Source of the DNA: JALCRY01 sp050946575
GTDB taxonomy: Bacteria; Bacillota; Clostridia; Peptostreptococcales; Anaerovoracaceae
Reading direction: 5' to 3'
NCBI GenBank assembly: GCA_050946575.1
Contig: JBMNVB010000001.1
Location: 124,001-188,000 of the forward strand
DNA length: 64,000 nucleotides
The notes under the pieces are model-generated. The model was not told where the DNA came from. It did no database searches and was given only the letters and a program-made list of their open reading frames with translations. Shown in pieces: positions 16,283-25,702 of this stretch. The number at the start of each line of letters is the position of its first letter. The first letter of the stretch is position 1. Both the position numbers and the translations under genes were made by a program.

Positions 16283-16714
16283 CTACAGTTCTATCTTTTC
16301 CGGCTTCTGAGCAGCGTGGTTGTGCTCAGGGCCCGCATAAACTTTAAGTTTCTTGAACATCTGTCTGCCGAGTCTGCCCTTAGGCATCATGCCCTTTACG
16401 GCGTGGCGCACGGCTTCTTCCGGATGCTTTTCCATCATCTCGTCGAACGTCGTCTCCTTGAGACCGCCCGGATATCCGGAATGTCTCTTATAGACCTTGT
16501 CGCTTCTCTTCTTTCCCGTGACAGCGACCTTCTCCGCATTGATGACGATGACATAATCTCCGCAGTCAACGTGCGGTGTGTATGTCGGCTTATTCTTTCC
16601 TCTGAGGATAGTCGCGATCTGAGTCGCCATCCTGCCGAGCGTCTGACCCTCGGCGTCGATGAGATACCACTTGCGCTCTACCTCCTGAGGTTTCTGAATA
16701 AATGACTTATCCAT
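16283..16714 (-). CDS. rplM: 50S ribosomal protein L13
   Basis: This 143-residue protein matches the family length. Visible signatures are KWYLIDAEGQTLGRMATQIA, DCGDYVIVINAEKVAVTGKK, KRHSGYPGGLKE and the late MMPKGRLGRQMFKKLKVYAG. The N-terminal MDKSFIQKPQEVERKW is the usual Firmicutes form. It is the first gene of the rplM-rpsI operon, with a consensus promoter 164 bases upstream and a long leader that may be regulatory. Confidence 0.98.
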   Translation of the reverse strand: MDKSFIQKPQEVERKWYLIDAEGQTLGRMATQIATILRGKNKPTYTPHVDCGDYVIVINAEKVAVTGKKRSDKVYKRHSGYPGGLKETTFDEMMEKHPEEAVRHAVKGMMPKGRLGRQMFKKLKVYAGPEHNHAAQKPEKIEL

Positions 16715-16871
16715 TTCCCTTTTCCTTTCTCCCTACTGAGTTCCCCGCGGAACGTTTTCGGTACTGCCTACTCGGATCTTCCGATCTGTTTCGGCATGAC
16801 TAAAACTGATTTAGCGGCTTCGGTTTCCGGGCATTGCCCTGCTTCAGCCTGCAGGCCGCGCGCACGCGGCA
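16715..16871 (-). promoter_or_regulatory. Long rplM leader, possible L13 autoregulatory structure
   Basis: The transcript leader between promoter and rplM is about 155 bases long and contains several short stems, for example GTTCC/GGAAC around a GCGG loop near 16741-16754 and CGGA/TCCG near 16773-16783. L13 leaders of Firmicutes can bind L13 and repress the operon. I could not match the published consensus base by base, so this stays tentative. Confidence 0.35.
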
Positions 16872-16877
16872 ATCTTT

Positions 16878-16906
16878 ATTTTACACGCACGGGGCGCGTT
16901 TGTCAA
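16878..16906 (-). promoter_or_regulatory. Consensus promoter of rplM-rpsI
   Basis: Minus strand: -35 TTGACA (16906-16901), 17-base spacer, -10 TAAAAT (16883-16878). It begins 7 bases past the end of the upstream ATPase gene, with no terminator between, so read-through from the peptide transporter operon is possible. Confidence 0.85.
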
Positions 16907-16912
16907 AAATAT

Positions 16913-18415
16913 TTATACGAGACCGGTCTCGTGCAGTTTCATATCCGACAATGCCATGATCCTGTCGCATATATGGACGGCCATCGCGAGATCGTGCGAT
17001 ATCATTACCATTGTCAGATCTCTGCGGTCTCTGATCTCCTTCAGAAGATGGACGATCTGTGACTGGGTCGAAACATCCTGTGACGAGGTCGGTTCGTCCG
17101 CGATTATCAGGTCCGGATCGGTTATCAGAGCGCGAGCGATCGCGGCTCTCTGCCGCTGCCCGCCCGACACATCGTACGGATGGCGTCCGGAGAGCGCGGG
17201 ATCGAGGCCGACCTGCTCCATGACTGACAGCACGGCTTCCTCCACCGCGCGTCTTGAGATGAATCTGTTTTTTATTCTCAGAGGTTCTGCGATTATCTCA
17301 TTTATCAGCATTCTCGGATCCAGCGCTTCGGCTGAATCCTGGAATATCATCTGGACGTTCTTCACCCTGCTCATGTCGACAGTCCCCCGGTCGGGCTTCA
17401 CGATACCGGTGATGCAGCCGGCGATCGTCGACTTGCCGCTCCCAGAAGGCCCGGTTATCCCCAGGATCTCGCCTTTCATGATGTCAAGATCCAGATCTCT
17501 GAGCACGGTGTTCACGTTTTTCCTTCCGGCGCGATAGCTTTTTGAAAGACCGCGTATCGTGACAAGCGGCTCCTCGCCTTCACGCTTTTTCACTGCTCCG
17601 CCGTGGGTATGCCTGCCTCCGGTCACATCCAGCGCATACCTGATCAGTTCGCGCGTATACTCCGATCGGGGAGCATCGAAGATCCTGTCCGGGGTCCCCT
17701 CCTCCAAAAAGAGGCCGTCCTTCATCACGATGATCCTGTCAGCCATTTTGCGGGCAAGAAGAAGATCATGAGTAATAAAGAGCATCCCGACGCCCGAATC
17801 TCTTCGCGATTTCACGATGTCAACAAGCAGATCCGCTATCTCATCGCGTATGTCGGAATCGAGCGATGTAGTCGGTTCATCGGCAATGATCAGTTTCGGG
17901 TCGCACGCGAGCGCGATCGCGATAGCTGCTCGCTGGCGCATCCCGCCCGAAAACTCATGCGGATACTGCGATATCCTGACTTCGGGCCTGTCTATCCCGA
18001 CCTGCCCGAGCAGACTGACCGCGCGCTCCCGAGCTGCGGCCCTGCTTTCACCGCGGAGCAGCATCGGTTCCATTATCTGATCCCCTATCGAAAACAGAGG
18101 GTCAAGGGAAGACAGGGGATCCTGCAGCACCATTGCCGCGTCTCTTCCCCGCACTTCCCTCATTTCATCTTCGCTCAGCCTGAGAACGTCCCGACCGCAC
18201 AGGAATATCCTGCTGTCGGGGTCCGATTCGGCGTGCGCACTGTGAAGACGGAGCACCGCCCTGCACAGCGCGGTCTTGCCGCAGCCGGATTCACCGACAA
18301 GAGCGACAGTCTCCCCGGGCCCGACACTCATGCTGACTCCCTTTACGGCCGGCACAGTGCCGTACGCTCCGTGGAACGTGATTTTCAGATTTTCGATCCT
18401 GAGAAGTTCGTCCAT
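16913..18415 (-). CDS. Peptide/nickel-type ABC transporter, fused double ATPase (DppD-DppF type)
   Basis: This 500-residue protein carries two complete nucleotide-binding domains that in most dipeptide/oligopeptide/nickel systems are separate D and F subunits. Domain 1 (about 1-250): Walker A GESGCGKT, signature FSGGMRQR, Walker B LIIADEPT, switch ITHD. Domain 2 (about 285-500): Walker A GPSGSGKS, signature VSGGQRQR, Walker B LIIADEPT, switch ISHD. It powers import through the two permeases encoded upstream. It is the last gene of the four-gene operon, 44 bases after the binding-protein gene. The C-terminus is short, lacking the usual zinc-cysteine tail of OppD/F. Confidence 0.93.
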   Translation of the reverse strand: MDELLRIENLKITFHGAYGTVPAVKGVSMSVGPGETVALVGESGCGKTALCRAVLRLHSAHAESDPDSRIFLCGRDVLRLSEDEMREVRGRDAAMVLQDPLSSLDPLFSIGDQIMEPMLLRGESRAAARERAVSLLGQVGIDRPEVRISQYPHEFSGGMRQRAAIAIALACDPKLIIADEPTTSLDSDIRDEIADLLVDIVKSRRDSGVGMLFITHDLLLARKMADRIIVMKDGLFLEEGTPDRIFDAPRSEYTRELIRYALDVTGGRHTHGGAVKKREGEEPLVTIRGLSKSYRAGRKNVNTVLRDLDLDIMKGEILGITGPSGSGKSTIAGCITGIVKPDRGTVDMSRVKNVQMIFQDSAEALDPRMLINEIIAEPLRIKNRFISRRAVEEAVLSVMEQVGLDPALSGRHPYDVSGGQRQRAAIARALITDPDLIIADEPTSSQDVSTQSQIVHLLKEIRDRRDLTMVMISHDLAMAVHICDRIMALSDMKLHETGLV

Positions 18416-18459
18416 TGAAATACCTTCTGTTATTCTATGTGCATCATTCCCGGCGGAGT

Positions 18460-20034
18460 CTATTTCCCGCTGTCGATTTTCCAGTCCGCAATATTCCAGA
18501 ATATGCCCACGCCGTGATGCCCCAGTATAGTATCCGGCGTTATGCCGCTTATATCCTTCGAGACCGCGTAGTCCGCATCCACATACGTAATGAATGTGTA
18601 AGGCATCTTCTCAGTCAGTTCTTCCTGGAATGTTTTGTAGAGAGATGCCCTGACACTGGTATTTTCCTCAGCTCTCGCCGCCGTGAGCGTCCTGTCTACC
18701 GCCGGATTTGAATAATATGTATAGTTGTCCCCAGCGCCCGTCGTGAAGATCTTGTATGTGTGGTCATCGGCATCGAACGGGCTGCCCCATCCTATGATGC
18801 AGCAATCCTGGTTTTCCCAGTCCATCTGCTGCGCCGCCTTCGCTTCCGCGTTCACCCCGACCTTCTTCAGCTGCTGCGCACACATTTTGGCCATATCGAC
18901 TCTGAGCTGGTCGTCTTCCATCGCCCAGATCGTCATTTTGAGCTCGTCGCCGTTCTTTTCGTAATATCCGTCCTTATTCTTCTTCCATCCGTCCTGTTGG
19001 AGCAGCTGCTCGCATTTTTCCGGATCATACGAGAATTTTTCCATGTCGGGATCGTTGTATATGTTTTTCTGGAGCGGCGAGTAGGCCACCTGTCCTTCGC
19101 CGAGCTGCACGCTCTTGAGGATCGTCTCGCGGTCGACAGCGTAGCTCAGGATGTTCGTCAGCTCAGGATATTTTTTAAAGAGCTTGCTGTTGAAGTTGTA
19201 TGCGATGGCTCTGTAGTCGGCAGTCTCCATGTTATATACATTGAAGTTGTCGTTCTTCCTGAGGTTCTTCGCGTCCTTCGGCGTGATCTGAGCCATGTCG
19301 AGGTCGCCGGATTCCAGCTGCGCGGCGCGTGCGTCAGTGTCTTCCACGATCTTGAACACGACTTTTTTGATATGGGGCCTGCCGCCGTAATAGTCGTCGA
19401 ACGCTTCCATGGTTATGCTCTGCCCCTCGTCCCATTCCGTCAGCTTGTACGGTCCGGCTCCCACCGGATTCTGGTTGAAGTCATCTTCGGCAAGGTTCTT
19501 CCCCTCGAGAAGGTGCTTCGGGAGGATGCCTACCGTCATATAATCAGGGAACGCGACATTGGGACGCTCGAGCTGGATCTTTACCGTCAGGTCATCCGGA
19601 CACTCTATCTTTTTGATATCCTGATAATTCGTGGCTATCTCGGACTGATTGTCTTCATCGAGTATCGCTTCGAGCGTGAATTTCACGTCCGCTGAAGTGA
19701 GAGGCTCCCCGTCATGGAATTTGAGGTTTTTCCTCAGATTGAAAGTATACGTCTTCGTGCTCTCATCCCACGACCACGATTTCGCGAGCCCCGGAACGAC
19801 CTTGTTATTTTCGTCATGCGAAGTGAGTCCCGCGAACAGCAGCAGATTGATCTCGCCGTGCTCATAAAGAGCGGGGTTGATCGCCGTGTAATCTCCGCTG
19901 CCGTAGACGAGCGTTTCCTCGTCGTTCCCGACTCCGCCCGAGCCGCATCCGGTCAGGCCGATCATCGAGACCGCCGTTACCAGACAAAGCAGTATCATCA
20001 ATGCCTTTTTCCTGAATTTCTTCTTTCCTTTCAT
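18460..20034 (-). CDS. ABC transporter substrate-binding lipoprotein, family 5
   Basis: This 524-residue lipoprotein has a basic start MKGKKKFRKKA, a hydrophobic core, and the lipobox LTGC near residue 29; the mature protein would be tethered to the outer membrane face. The family-5 fold (DppA/OppA/NikA) is shown by NPALYEHGEINLLLFAGL, AKSWSWDESTKTYTFNLRKN, FHDGEPLTSADVKFTLEAI and NPVGAGPYKL. Ligands of this family are peptides, nickel chelates or related solutes; the exact one is not readable. The ATG at 20034 is chosen over an upstream frame start because GAGAGGG precedes it and the signal peptide then starts correctly. Confidence 0.93.
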   Translation of the reverse strand: MKGKKKFRKKALMILLCLVTAVSMIGLTGCGSGGVGNDEETLVYGSGDYTAINPALYEHGEINLLLFAGLTSHDENNKVVPGLAKSWSWDESTKTYTFNLRKNLKFHDGEPLTSADVKFTLEAILDEDNQSEIATNYQDIKKIECPDDLTVKIQLERPNVAFPDYMTVGILPKHLLEGKNLAEDDFNQNPVGAGPYKLTEWDEGQSITMEAFDDYYGGRPHIKKVVFKIVEDTDARAAQLESGDLDMAQITPKDAKNLRKNDNFNVYNMETADYRAIAYNFNSKLFKKYPELTNILSYAVDRETILKSVQLGEGQVAYSPLQKNIYNDPDMEKFSYDPEKCEQLLQQDGWKKNKDGYYEKNGDELKMTIWAMEDDQLRVDMAKMCAQQLKKVGVNAEAKAAQQMDWENQDCCIIGWGSPFDADDHTYKIFTTGAGDNYTYYSNPAVDRTLTAARAEENTSVRASLYKTFQEELTEKMPYTFITYVDADYAVSKDISGITPDTILGHHGVGIFWNIADWKIDSGK

Positions 20035-20111
20035 TGAGTCCCTCTCTTTCCGCAGTTGATGCGATCCGGCCCCATCGGGCCGGCCTTTCCCTGTCCCTAA
20101 TACCCTCAATA

Positions 20112-20972
20112 TCAAAGATTGCTGAACAGTCTGCTGCTCTTTCTTCTTATATAATCACCGATATCGGTGATGCACACCTGAGTCGTCACGAGGAACAGCC
20201 CCGGGAGGATTATTATCCACCAGCAGCCCGTCGTCAGGACTTCCTGCGACATGGACATCAGACTTCCCCATGAGACCTGCGTGAGCGGCAGGCCCAGTCC
20301 CATAAAACTGAGCGTTGCTTCCGTGATTATCGCAGACCCGATGTTCGAAACTACCATGTACATGATCGCCGGTACGAAATTCGGCGCGAGATGCTTCCGA
20401 AGTACGTAGAAGAATCCTCCGCCCATGATCCTCGACGCGAGGACGTAATCGGTATTCCTGATCTGCCTTACCTCGCTGCGCACGATCTTCGAGATGTTCA
20501 TCCACGATGTGATCCCTATTACGACTGAAATGGATATCACGGTGGGATCCCCCATCATGGCCTGCAGGAATATTATCAGCAGTATTGATGGTATAGACAG
20601 CATCAATTCAGCGAAGCGCATCATGATGTCATCGACGATCCGCGGGAGGAGCCCGCTCAGGCATCCGTATACCACCGCGATGAACGTCGAGATCAGCGTC
20701 GCGAGGATACCGATCAGCAGAGAATATCTCCCTCCGAAAAGTATCATGGAAAACAGATCGCGGCCGAGCGTGTCAGTTCCGAAAATGTGAGAAGCCCCCG
20801 GTGCGGCGCTCAGCGCACCCGGATCCATATCCGTAACATCATACGGTGCGATAACATTCGCGAAAATGCACGCCGCCGCTATCACGGCCACGATGCATAC
20901 CGGGACTGTCGGAAATTTCACTTCCAGCGTGGGGTAGGCGGATCTCTTTTTTCTGCCGATTATCTCAGACAT
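20112..20972 (-). CDS. ABC transporter permease, DppC/OppC type
   Basis: This 286-residue membrane protein has about six helices and the family loop with HIFGTDTLGRDLFSMILFGGRYSL. The EAA-like coupling motif lies around DYVLASRIMGGGFFYVLRKH. It partners the permease encoded just upstream; the two frames overlap by 8 bases. The start at 20972 (MSEIIGRKK) is preferred because AGAGAGGG lies 8 bases ahead; the frame start seven codons earlier has no ribosome site. Confidence 0.93.
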   Translation of the reverse strand: MSEIIGRKKRSAYPTLEVKFPTVPVCIVAVIAAACIFANVIAPYDVTDMDPGALSAAPGASHIFGTDTLGRDLFSMILFGGRYSLLIGILATLISTFIAVVYGCLSGLLPRIVDDIMMRFAELMLSIPSILLIIFLQAMMGDPTVISISVVIGITSWMNISKIVRSEVRQIRNTDYVLASRIMGGGFFYVLRKHLAPNFVPAIMYMVVSNIGSAIITEATLSFMGLGLPLTQVSWGSLMSMSQEVLTTGCWWIIILPGLFLVTTQVCITDIGDYIRRKSSRLFSNL

Positions 20973-21957
20973 TCTCCACCACCCTCTCTTCATGCCGCAT
21001 GCGCGGGTCTATGAATTCATTGACGATCTGAACTATAAGGTTGGTGACCAGGACCACTGCACCTGTCAGCAGACACAGCGCCATCAGCATGTTGTAGTCC
21101 TGGTATTTCGCACTCTCGAAACTGAGCTTCCCTAGACCGGGATATGAGAATACCATCTCTATTACATACGTGCCCCCGAGGATGTGCTGCACCTGTACCG
21201 CGAGAAGCGTCAGAAGCGAAGGCATGATATTCCTCAGGCAGTGCTTCTTTATTATCTGTTTATCTGAAAGTCCCTTTACCTTGCAGAGGAGCACATAGTC
21301 CTGTCTTGTTTCATATGTCAGTTTGTTCCTCACAAGATAGGTAAAATACCACAGATGAGTGATGAGCATGGCCGATACCGGGAGTACCAGATGCCACAGC
21401 CGGTCCGGCAGGGATGCCCCCGCTCCGTAGGAGTACGCTCCTCCCGTCGGGAACACGGGGAATTCCACGGCAAGCAGCAGGAGCAGTACCAATGCCAGAA
21501 GGAATTCCGGTATGCTTCCGCTGATGACCCCGATCTTGCAGATCACCCTGTCGGCAAGAGTGTCCTCACGCCGGGCACAGTAACTGCCCAGAAGTATTGA
21601 CAGCGGAACTATGAGGGCGAGCGTTATGCCTCCCAGCAGCAGCGTATTCGGCCAGAATTTGCCGATTACGTCCTTCACCGGCCGCTTATATTTATATGAT
21701 ATCCCCCAGTCGCCTTCGAGAGTGTTTCCCGCCCAGCGGAAATACTGAGTCACGACCGGATCATTGAGCCCGAGCCGCTCGCGGGCCTCATACTTCTCCT
21801 CCGTGCTCATATGCTCGACGCCGTCGCCGTAATATGACTTCAGCGGATCGCCGGGACATGCCCGGGATATCGCGAACACGATAACAGACAGAACGATCAG
21901 CATAATGATCATCTGCATTACCTTATTGAGAACGAATAAAATCCTTGATCTTGTCAA
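20965..21957 (-). CDS. ABC transporter permease, DppB/OppB type
   Basis: This 330-residue membrane protein has the DppB hallmarks: a first helix followed by CPGDPLKSYYGDG, GDWGISYKYKRPV, the FPVFPTGGAYSYG loop, and the coupling helix region around RQDYVLLCKVKGLSDKQIIKKH. A TTG start at 21957 preceded by AGGTGG gives the family-typical N-terminus just before helix 1; the frame continues upstream without good signals, so the start is moderately sure. It is the first gene of the operon, about 140 bases downstream of a consensus promoter. Confidence 0.88.
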   Translation of the reverse strand: MTRSRILFVLNKVMQMIIMLIVLSVIVFAISRACPGDPLKSYYGDGVEHMSTEEKYEARERLGLNDPVVTQYFRWAGNTLEGDWGISYKYKRPVKDVIGKFWPNTLLLGGITLALIVPLSILLGSYCARREDTLADRVICKIGVISGSIPEFLLALVLLLLLAVEFPVFPTGGAYSYGAGASLPDRLWHLVLPVSAMLITHLWYFTYLVRNKLTYETRQDYVLLCKVKGLSDKQIIKKHCLRNIMPSLLTLLAVQVQHILGGTYVIEMVFSYPGLGKLSFESAKYQDYNMLMALCLLTGAVVLVTNLIVQIVNEFIDPRMRHEERVVENV

Positions 21958-22095
21958 TCTCCCACCTGCGAATCCGCAAAAAACTGCCAAACAAAAAACC
22001 ACTCAGGTATCACAAAACCGCGTCGCGGTTATTATGACCCTTCGTGGGTATCTGTCTTTCTTCCTGAAATGCCGGACTTCCTGACCGACACGGGA

Positions 22096-22125
22096 ATTGT
22101 ACCATATATTTATTGAACATGTCAA
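22096..22125 (-). promoter_or_regulatory. Promoter of the peptide transporter operon
   Basis: Minus strand: -35 TTGACA (22125-22120), 18-base spacer, -10 TACAAT (22101-22096). The leader contains a small AACCGC/GCGGTT hairpin at 22016-22030. Confidence 0.75.
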
Positions 22126-22201
22126 TTATCCCGGCGGGCGGCGCCTGCTCCGTGCGGGCCGGAAAAGCCCTGAAATCATGCCTGCAAGGCATTGATGCTC
22201 A

Positions 22202-22231
22202 ATAAAAAAAGCGGCGGATAAACCGCCGCTT
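22202..22231 (-). terminator. Terminator after tyrS
   Basis: Minus strand: AAGCGGCGG/CCGCCGCTT stem (9 bp, 5-base loop) followed by TTTTTATT, directly after the tyrS stop. It closes the long rho-to-tyrS gene run. Confidence 0.92.
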
Positions 22232-22236
22232 CCATG

Positions 22237-23571
22237 CTATTTGATATCGATAACGTGATATACTTTCTTTCCCTTGCGCATGATCAGCTTGCCTTCGGCA
22301 TTGAACATGTCCTGCGTGATCATCGTCTTCGGATCCGTGATCTTCTTATCCTGGATCGTGAGTCCGCCCTGCTCGACCGTACGTCTGGCGTCGCTGTTTG
22401 AAGTAGCAATGCCGACTTTCCTCATCAAGTCGAGCACGCCGATGCCTTCTCCCTCGAAGTCCGAAACCTCCATCTTCGTCGTCGGCATATTCTCAATGGA
22501 CGAGCCGTCGGCGAACGCCGCCTTCGCGCCTGCCTCGGCCTTCTTCGCTTCCTCTTCGCCGTGCACGAGCTTCGTGACTTCGAACGCGAGCACTTCCTTG
22601 GCGTGGTTGATCTCCTCGCCCGGCAGCGACGCGAGCCTCTTCACCTCGTCCATCGGCAGGAACGTCAGCATCCTGAGGCACTTCTCAACGTCGGCGTCGT
22701 TCACGTTCCTCCAGTACTGGTAGAACTCGTACGGCGACGTCTTCTCCGGATTGAGCCACAGCGTGCCCTTTCCGGTCTTGCCCATCTTCTTTCCTTCATA
22801 GTTAGTCAGCAGCGAGAATGTCAGACCGTAGACAGTCTTCTGATCCTTGCGCCTTACGAGATCGATGCCGCCGAGAATGTTCGACCACTGGTCATTTCCG
22901 CCGAACTGCATCTTGCAGTCGATATCATGCGACATTACATAGAAGTCGTAACTCTGCATGAGCATGTAATTGAACTCGAGGAACGAAAGCCCTCTCTCCA
23001 GTCTCTGCTTGTAGCACTCGGCCCTCAGCATCTCGTTTACGGAGAAGTGGCGTCCGATCTCTCTTACGAACTCGACGTAATTCAGCTGCAGGAGCCACTT
23101 CGCATTGTCGACGCAGATGGCCTTGCCCGGTTCCGGTTCCTTGTTCTGCACCGGCGCGTCCGGGCCGTCTCCCGGCTGATGTCCGTAATATTCATATTCC
23201 TCATCGAAATCGAGATAACGTTCGAACAGTTTGACGAACTTTTTCCCGTTCTCCTGGATCTGCTCCTGCGTCATCATCTTTCTCATGTCGGTCCTGCCCG
23301 ACGGGTCGCCGACCATCGTCGTGCCGCCGCCGATGAGAACGATCGGAGTATGACCGTACTTCTGCATATACATCATTATGATCGTCTGCATGAAGTGGCC
23401 TATATGCAGGCTGTCTGCAGTCGGGTCGAATCCGATGTAGAACCTTATCTTCTCATTTCCGAGCAGCTCGCGCACCTCTTCCTCATTTGTGCACTGCTCG
23501 ATGAATCCTCTTTCTTTCAGTACGTCGTAAACGTTTGTGTATTTACTCACACTGTCAGGAATCTGAACCAT
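22237..23571 (-). CDS. tyrS: Tyrosyl-tRNA synthetase
   Basis: This 444-residue class I synthetase charges tRNA-Tyr. The HIGH-type motif is LHIGHF near residue 55, followed by VLIGGGTTMVGDPSGR and the tyrosine pocket QSYDFYVMSHDIDCKMQFGGNDQWSNI. The KMSKS equivalent is KMGKT near 263. A C-terminal S4-like RNA-binding domain begins near residue 380. It is the last gene of the run, 28 bases after upp. No T-box leader is present, consistent with its internal position. Confidence 0.97.
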   Translation of the reverse strand: MVQIPDSVSKYTNVYDVLKERGFIEQCTNEEEVRELLGNEKIRFYIGFDPTADSLHIGHFMQTIIMMYMQKYGHTPIVLIGGGTTMVGDPSGRTDMRKMMTQEQIQENGKKFVKLFERYLDFDEEYEYYGHQPGDGPDAPVQNKEPEPGKAICVDNAKWLLQLNYVEFVREIGRHFSVNEMLRAECYKQRLERGLSFLEFNYMLMQSYDFYVMSHDIDCKMQFGGNDQWSNILGGIDLVRRKDQKTVYGLTFSLLTNYEGKKMGKTGKGTLWLNPEKTSPYEFYQYWRNVNDADVEKCLRMLTFLPMDEVKRLASLPGEEINHAKEVLAFEVTKLVHGEEEAKKAEAGAKAAFADGSSIENMPTTKMEVSDFEGEGIGVLDLMRKVGIATSNSDARRTVEQGGLTIQDKKITDPKTMITQDMFNAEGKLIMRKGKKVYHVIDIK

Positions 23572-23599
23572 TTCTTTCCCCTTTCACATATATGATCTG

Positions 23600-24229
23600 T
23601 TACTTTGTTCCATACAGCCGGTCGCCCGCGTCTCCGAGCCCCGGCACTATGTACGCGTCTTCATTCAGCCTTTCGTCTTTCGCGGCAATGTATATGTCCA
23701 CGTCAGGATGATCGGCTTCGAGTTTGGCTATGCCTTCCGGCGCCGCGATGAGGCACATGAACACGATGTCCTTTCCTCCGCGCTGCTTGATGAAATCGAT
23801 CGCCGCGGATGCGCTGCCTCCGGTCGCGAGCATCGGATCGACCACGAATATCTTTCTCTTGTCAATGTCCGCCGGCATTTTGCAGTAGTATTCGACGGGC
23901 TTGTGGGTTTCGGGATCTCTGTAAAGTCCGATGTGTCCGACCTTAGCGTTCGGAATGAGAGACAGCATGCCGTCCACCAGGCCGAGCCCGGCCCTCAGTA
24001 TCGGGACGATCGCGACATCCTGCCCGGACATCATTTTCACGGTAGTCTTCGCTATCGGCGTTTCGATCTCCACCTCCTTGAGCGGAAGATCCCGCGTCGC
24101 TTCGTATCCCATGAGGAGTCCGATCTCATTCACGAGGTCGCGAAAATCCTTAGTCGTAGTATTCTTGTCTCTCAGCATTGCTACTTTATGCTGTATAAGC
24201 GGGTGATCGAAAACAAATACTTTACTCAT
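23600..24229 (-). CDS. upp: Uracil phosphoribosyltransferase
   Basis: This 209-residue enzyme salvages uracil with PRPP to give UMP. It has the family length and the PRPP loop DPMLATGGSASAAIDF near residue 130, preceded by VPILRAGLGLVDGML near 75 and followed by the uracil-binding C-terminus IVPGLGDAGDRLYGTK. It sits 11 bases after rpiB in a tightly packed operon, the usual place in Firmicutes. Confidence 0.97.
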   Translation of the reverse strand: MSKVFVFDHPLIQHKVAMLRDKNTTTKDFRDLVNEIGLLMGYEATRDLPLKEVEIETPIAKTTVKMMSGQDVAIVPILRAGLGLVDGMLSLIPNAKVGHIGLYRDPETHKPVEYYCKMPADIDKRKIFVVDPMLATGGSASAAIDFIKQRGGKDIVFMCLIAAPEGIAKLEADHPDVDIYIAAKDERLNEDAYIVPGLGDAGDRLYGTK

Positions 24230-24240
24230 TCATATCCTCC

Positions 24241-24681
24241 TTACATCGCATCAAGCTGGTCCGTCCGCCGTTTGTGCCGGCCGCCCTCGAATTCCGAGTT
24301 CAGCCATGTATCAATGATTTCAAACGCCTTTTCAGGCGGTGTGGTCCTTCCGCCGAGTGCGAGTATGTTCGCGTTATTGTGCCTGGATGCGAGGTCCGCC
24401 ATTTCCGTGCTCGTGCACAGCGCGCACCTCACGCCCTTCACTTTGTTCGCCGCGATGGATATCCCGATGCCCGTGCCGCAGATCGCGATCCCGTAGTCGA
24501 ATTCTCCGGACGCGACCGCCTCTCCGATCATCTTCCCGTACTTCGGATAATCAACGCTCTCTTCGGAAAAGCAGCCAAGATCTCTGGCTTCAATGCCCAT
24601 TTCCGAGAGATGCGTTATCACCTTCTCTTTCAGTGCGAACCCTCCGTGGTCGCTGGCAATGCAGAACCTGCCGTCCTTCAT
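24241..24681 (-). CDS. rpiB: Ribose-5-phosphate isomerase B
   Basis: This 146-residue protein belongs to the RpiB/LacA/LacB sugar isomerase family. Visible motifs are IASDHGGFALKEK at the N-terminus, CGTGIGISIAANK near 70 (the active-site cysteine region), and SRHNNANILALGGR near 98. The position between tsaC and upp matches the conserved Firmicutes cluster and favours ribose-5-phosphate rather than allose or galactose-6-phosphate as substrate. Confidence 0.95.
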   Translation of the reverse strand: MKDGRFCIASDHGGFALKEKVITHLSEMGIEARDLGCFSEESVDYPKYGKMIGEAVASGEFDYGIAICGTGIGISIAANKVKGVRCALCTSTEMADLASRHNNANILALGGRTTPPEKAFEIIDTWLNSEFEGGRHKRRTDQLDAM

Positions 24682-24691
24682 TTTTCTCTCC

Positions 24692-25693
24692 TTATACTCT
24701 GACTATATTATATCCCGCGGATTTCAGCATCCTGTTCATGACCGCGAATCCGACGCCGTCCGCTTCGGACAGCGCTCCGGCTATGATCATGTCGACGCCC
24801 TGGGCGTCCAGGTCGCGAAGATCCGCGAAGAATTCGTGAGCCGCTTCATTGAATGTCTTCTCTTCGAACAGCAGCACTCCGACTTTATTCCCGAGCTTCG
24901 TGTTCAGTGCGCGAAGTCTTTCGACTTCCCTGCGGACGTCATCTTTCTGACCTTCAACGATCAGCATTTCGGCGTTCGGCGCGTAATGCTTGTATTTCAT
25001 GCCCGGAGCTTTCGGCTTGAAGTCGTCGCCCGCGGGCTTTCTTTCATTCAGCGTCGGATCGAGGAGAACTTCCTTTCCGAGCGCGGCTTCGAGGTTCTCC
25101 TTCGTGATGACTCCGGGTCTCAGTATCGTCGGTTTCTCGGACGTCATGTCCAGCACTGTCGATTCTATCCCGACCCTGCATGTCCCGCCGTCCAGGATCG
25201 CGTCGATCTTCCCGTCGAGATCGTCGAGAACGTGCTGCGCGTTCGTCGGGCTCGGTTTCCCCGACGTGTTCGCGGACGGCCCCACGATAGGAGTGCCTGC
25301 CCAGTTTATGAGTTCCCTCGTCGCTTCGCTGTCCGGCAGCCTGATCGCCACAGTGTCGAGCCCGCCGCTGACTGTCTTGGAGATGTTGTCCTTTTTCTTC
25401 ACGACGAGCGTGAGCGGTCCCGGCCAGAAATTGTCCGCGAGCGTTACGATATCCTCGCTCAGTCTCGGTGTCAGCTGCCCCATGTCGCTCGCGCGAGCGA
25501 TATGGACTATCAGCGGATTATCGCTCGGACGGCCCTTTGCCTTATATACGCTCTTCGCGGCCTTTTCATTGAACGCGTCCGCGCCGAGCCCGTACACGGT
25601 CTCCGTCGGGAACGCGACAATGCCGCCCCTCTTTATGATCTCCGCGCATTTCTTAATGTTTTCTTCTGTGGGTTCATAAACAACTGTCTTCAT
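24692..25693 (-). CDS. tsaC: L-threonylcarbamoyladenylate synthase (Sua5/YwlC type)
   Basis: This 333-residue protein makes threonylcarbamoyl-AMP for the t6A37 modification of ANN-decoding tRNAs. The N-terminal YrdC domain (about 1-200) shows IVAFPTETVYGLGADAF, KAKGRPSDNPLIVHI and VGPSANTSGKPSPT; a C-terminal Sua5 domain (from about 215) distinguishes it from short TsaC. It sits 9 bases after prfA and 10 before rpiB, the standard cluster. Confidence 0.95.
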   Translation of the reverse strand: MKTVVYEPTEENIKKCAEIIKRGGIVAFPTETVYGLGADAFNEKAAKSVYKAKGRPSDNPLIVHIARASDMGQLTPRLSEDIVTLADNFWPGPLTLVVKKKDNISKTVSGGLDTVAIRLPDSEATRELINWAGTPIVGPSANTSGKPSPTNAQHVLDDLDGKIDAILDGGTCRVGIESTVLDMTSEKPTILRPGVITKENLEAALGKEVLLDPTLNERKPAGDDFKPKAPGMKYKHYAPNAEMLIVEGQKDDVRREVERLRALNTKLGNKVGVLLFEEKTFNEAAHEFFADLRDLDAQGVDMIIAGALSEADGVGFAVMNRMLKSAGYNIVRV

Positions 25694-25702
25694 TTCGTAC
25701 CT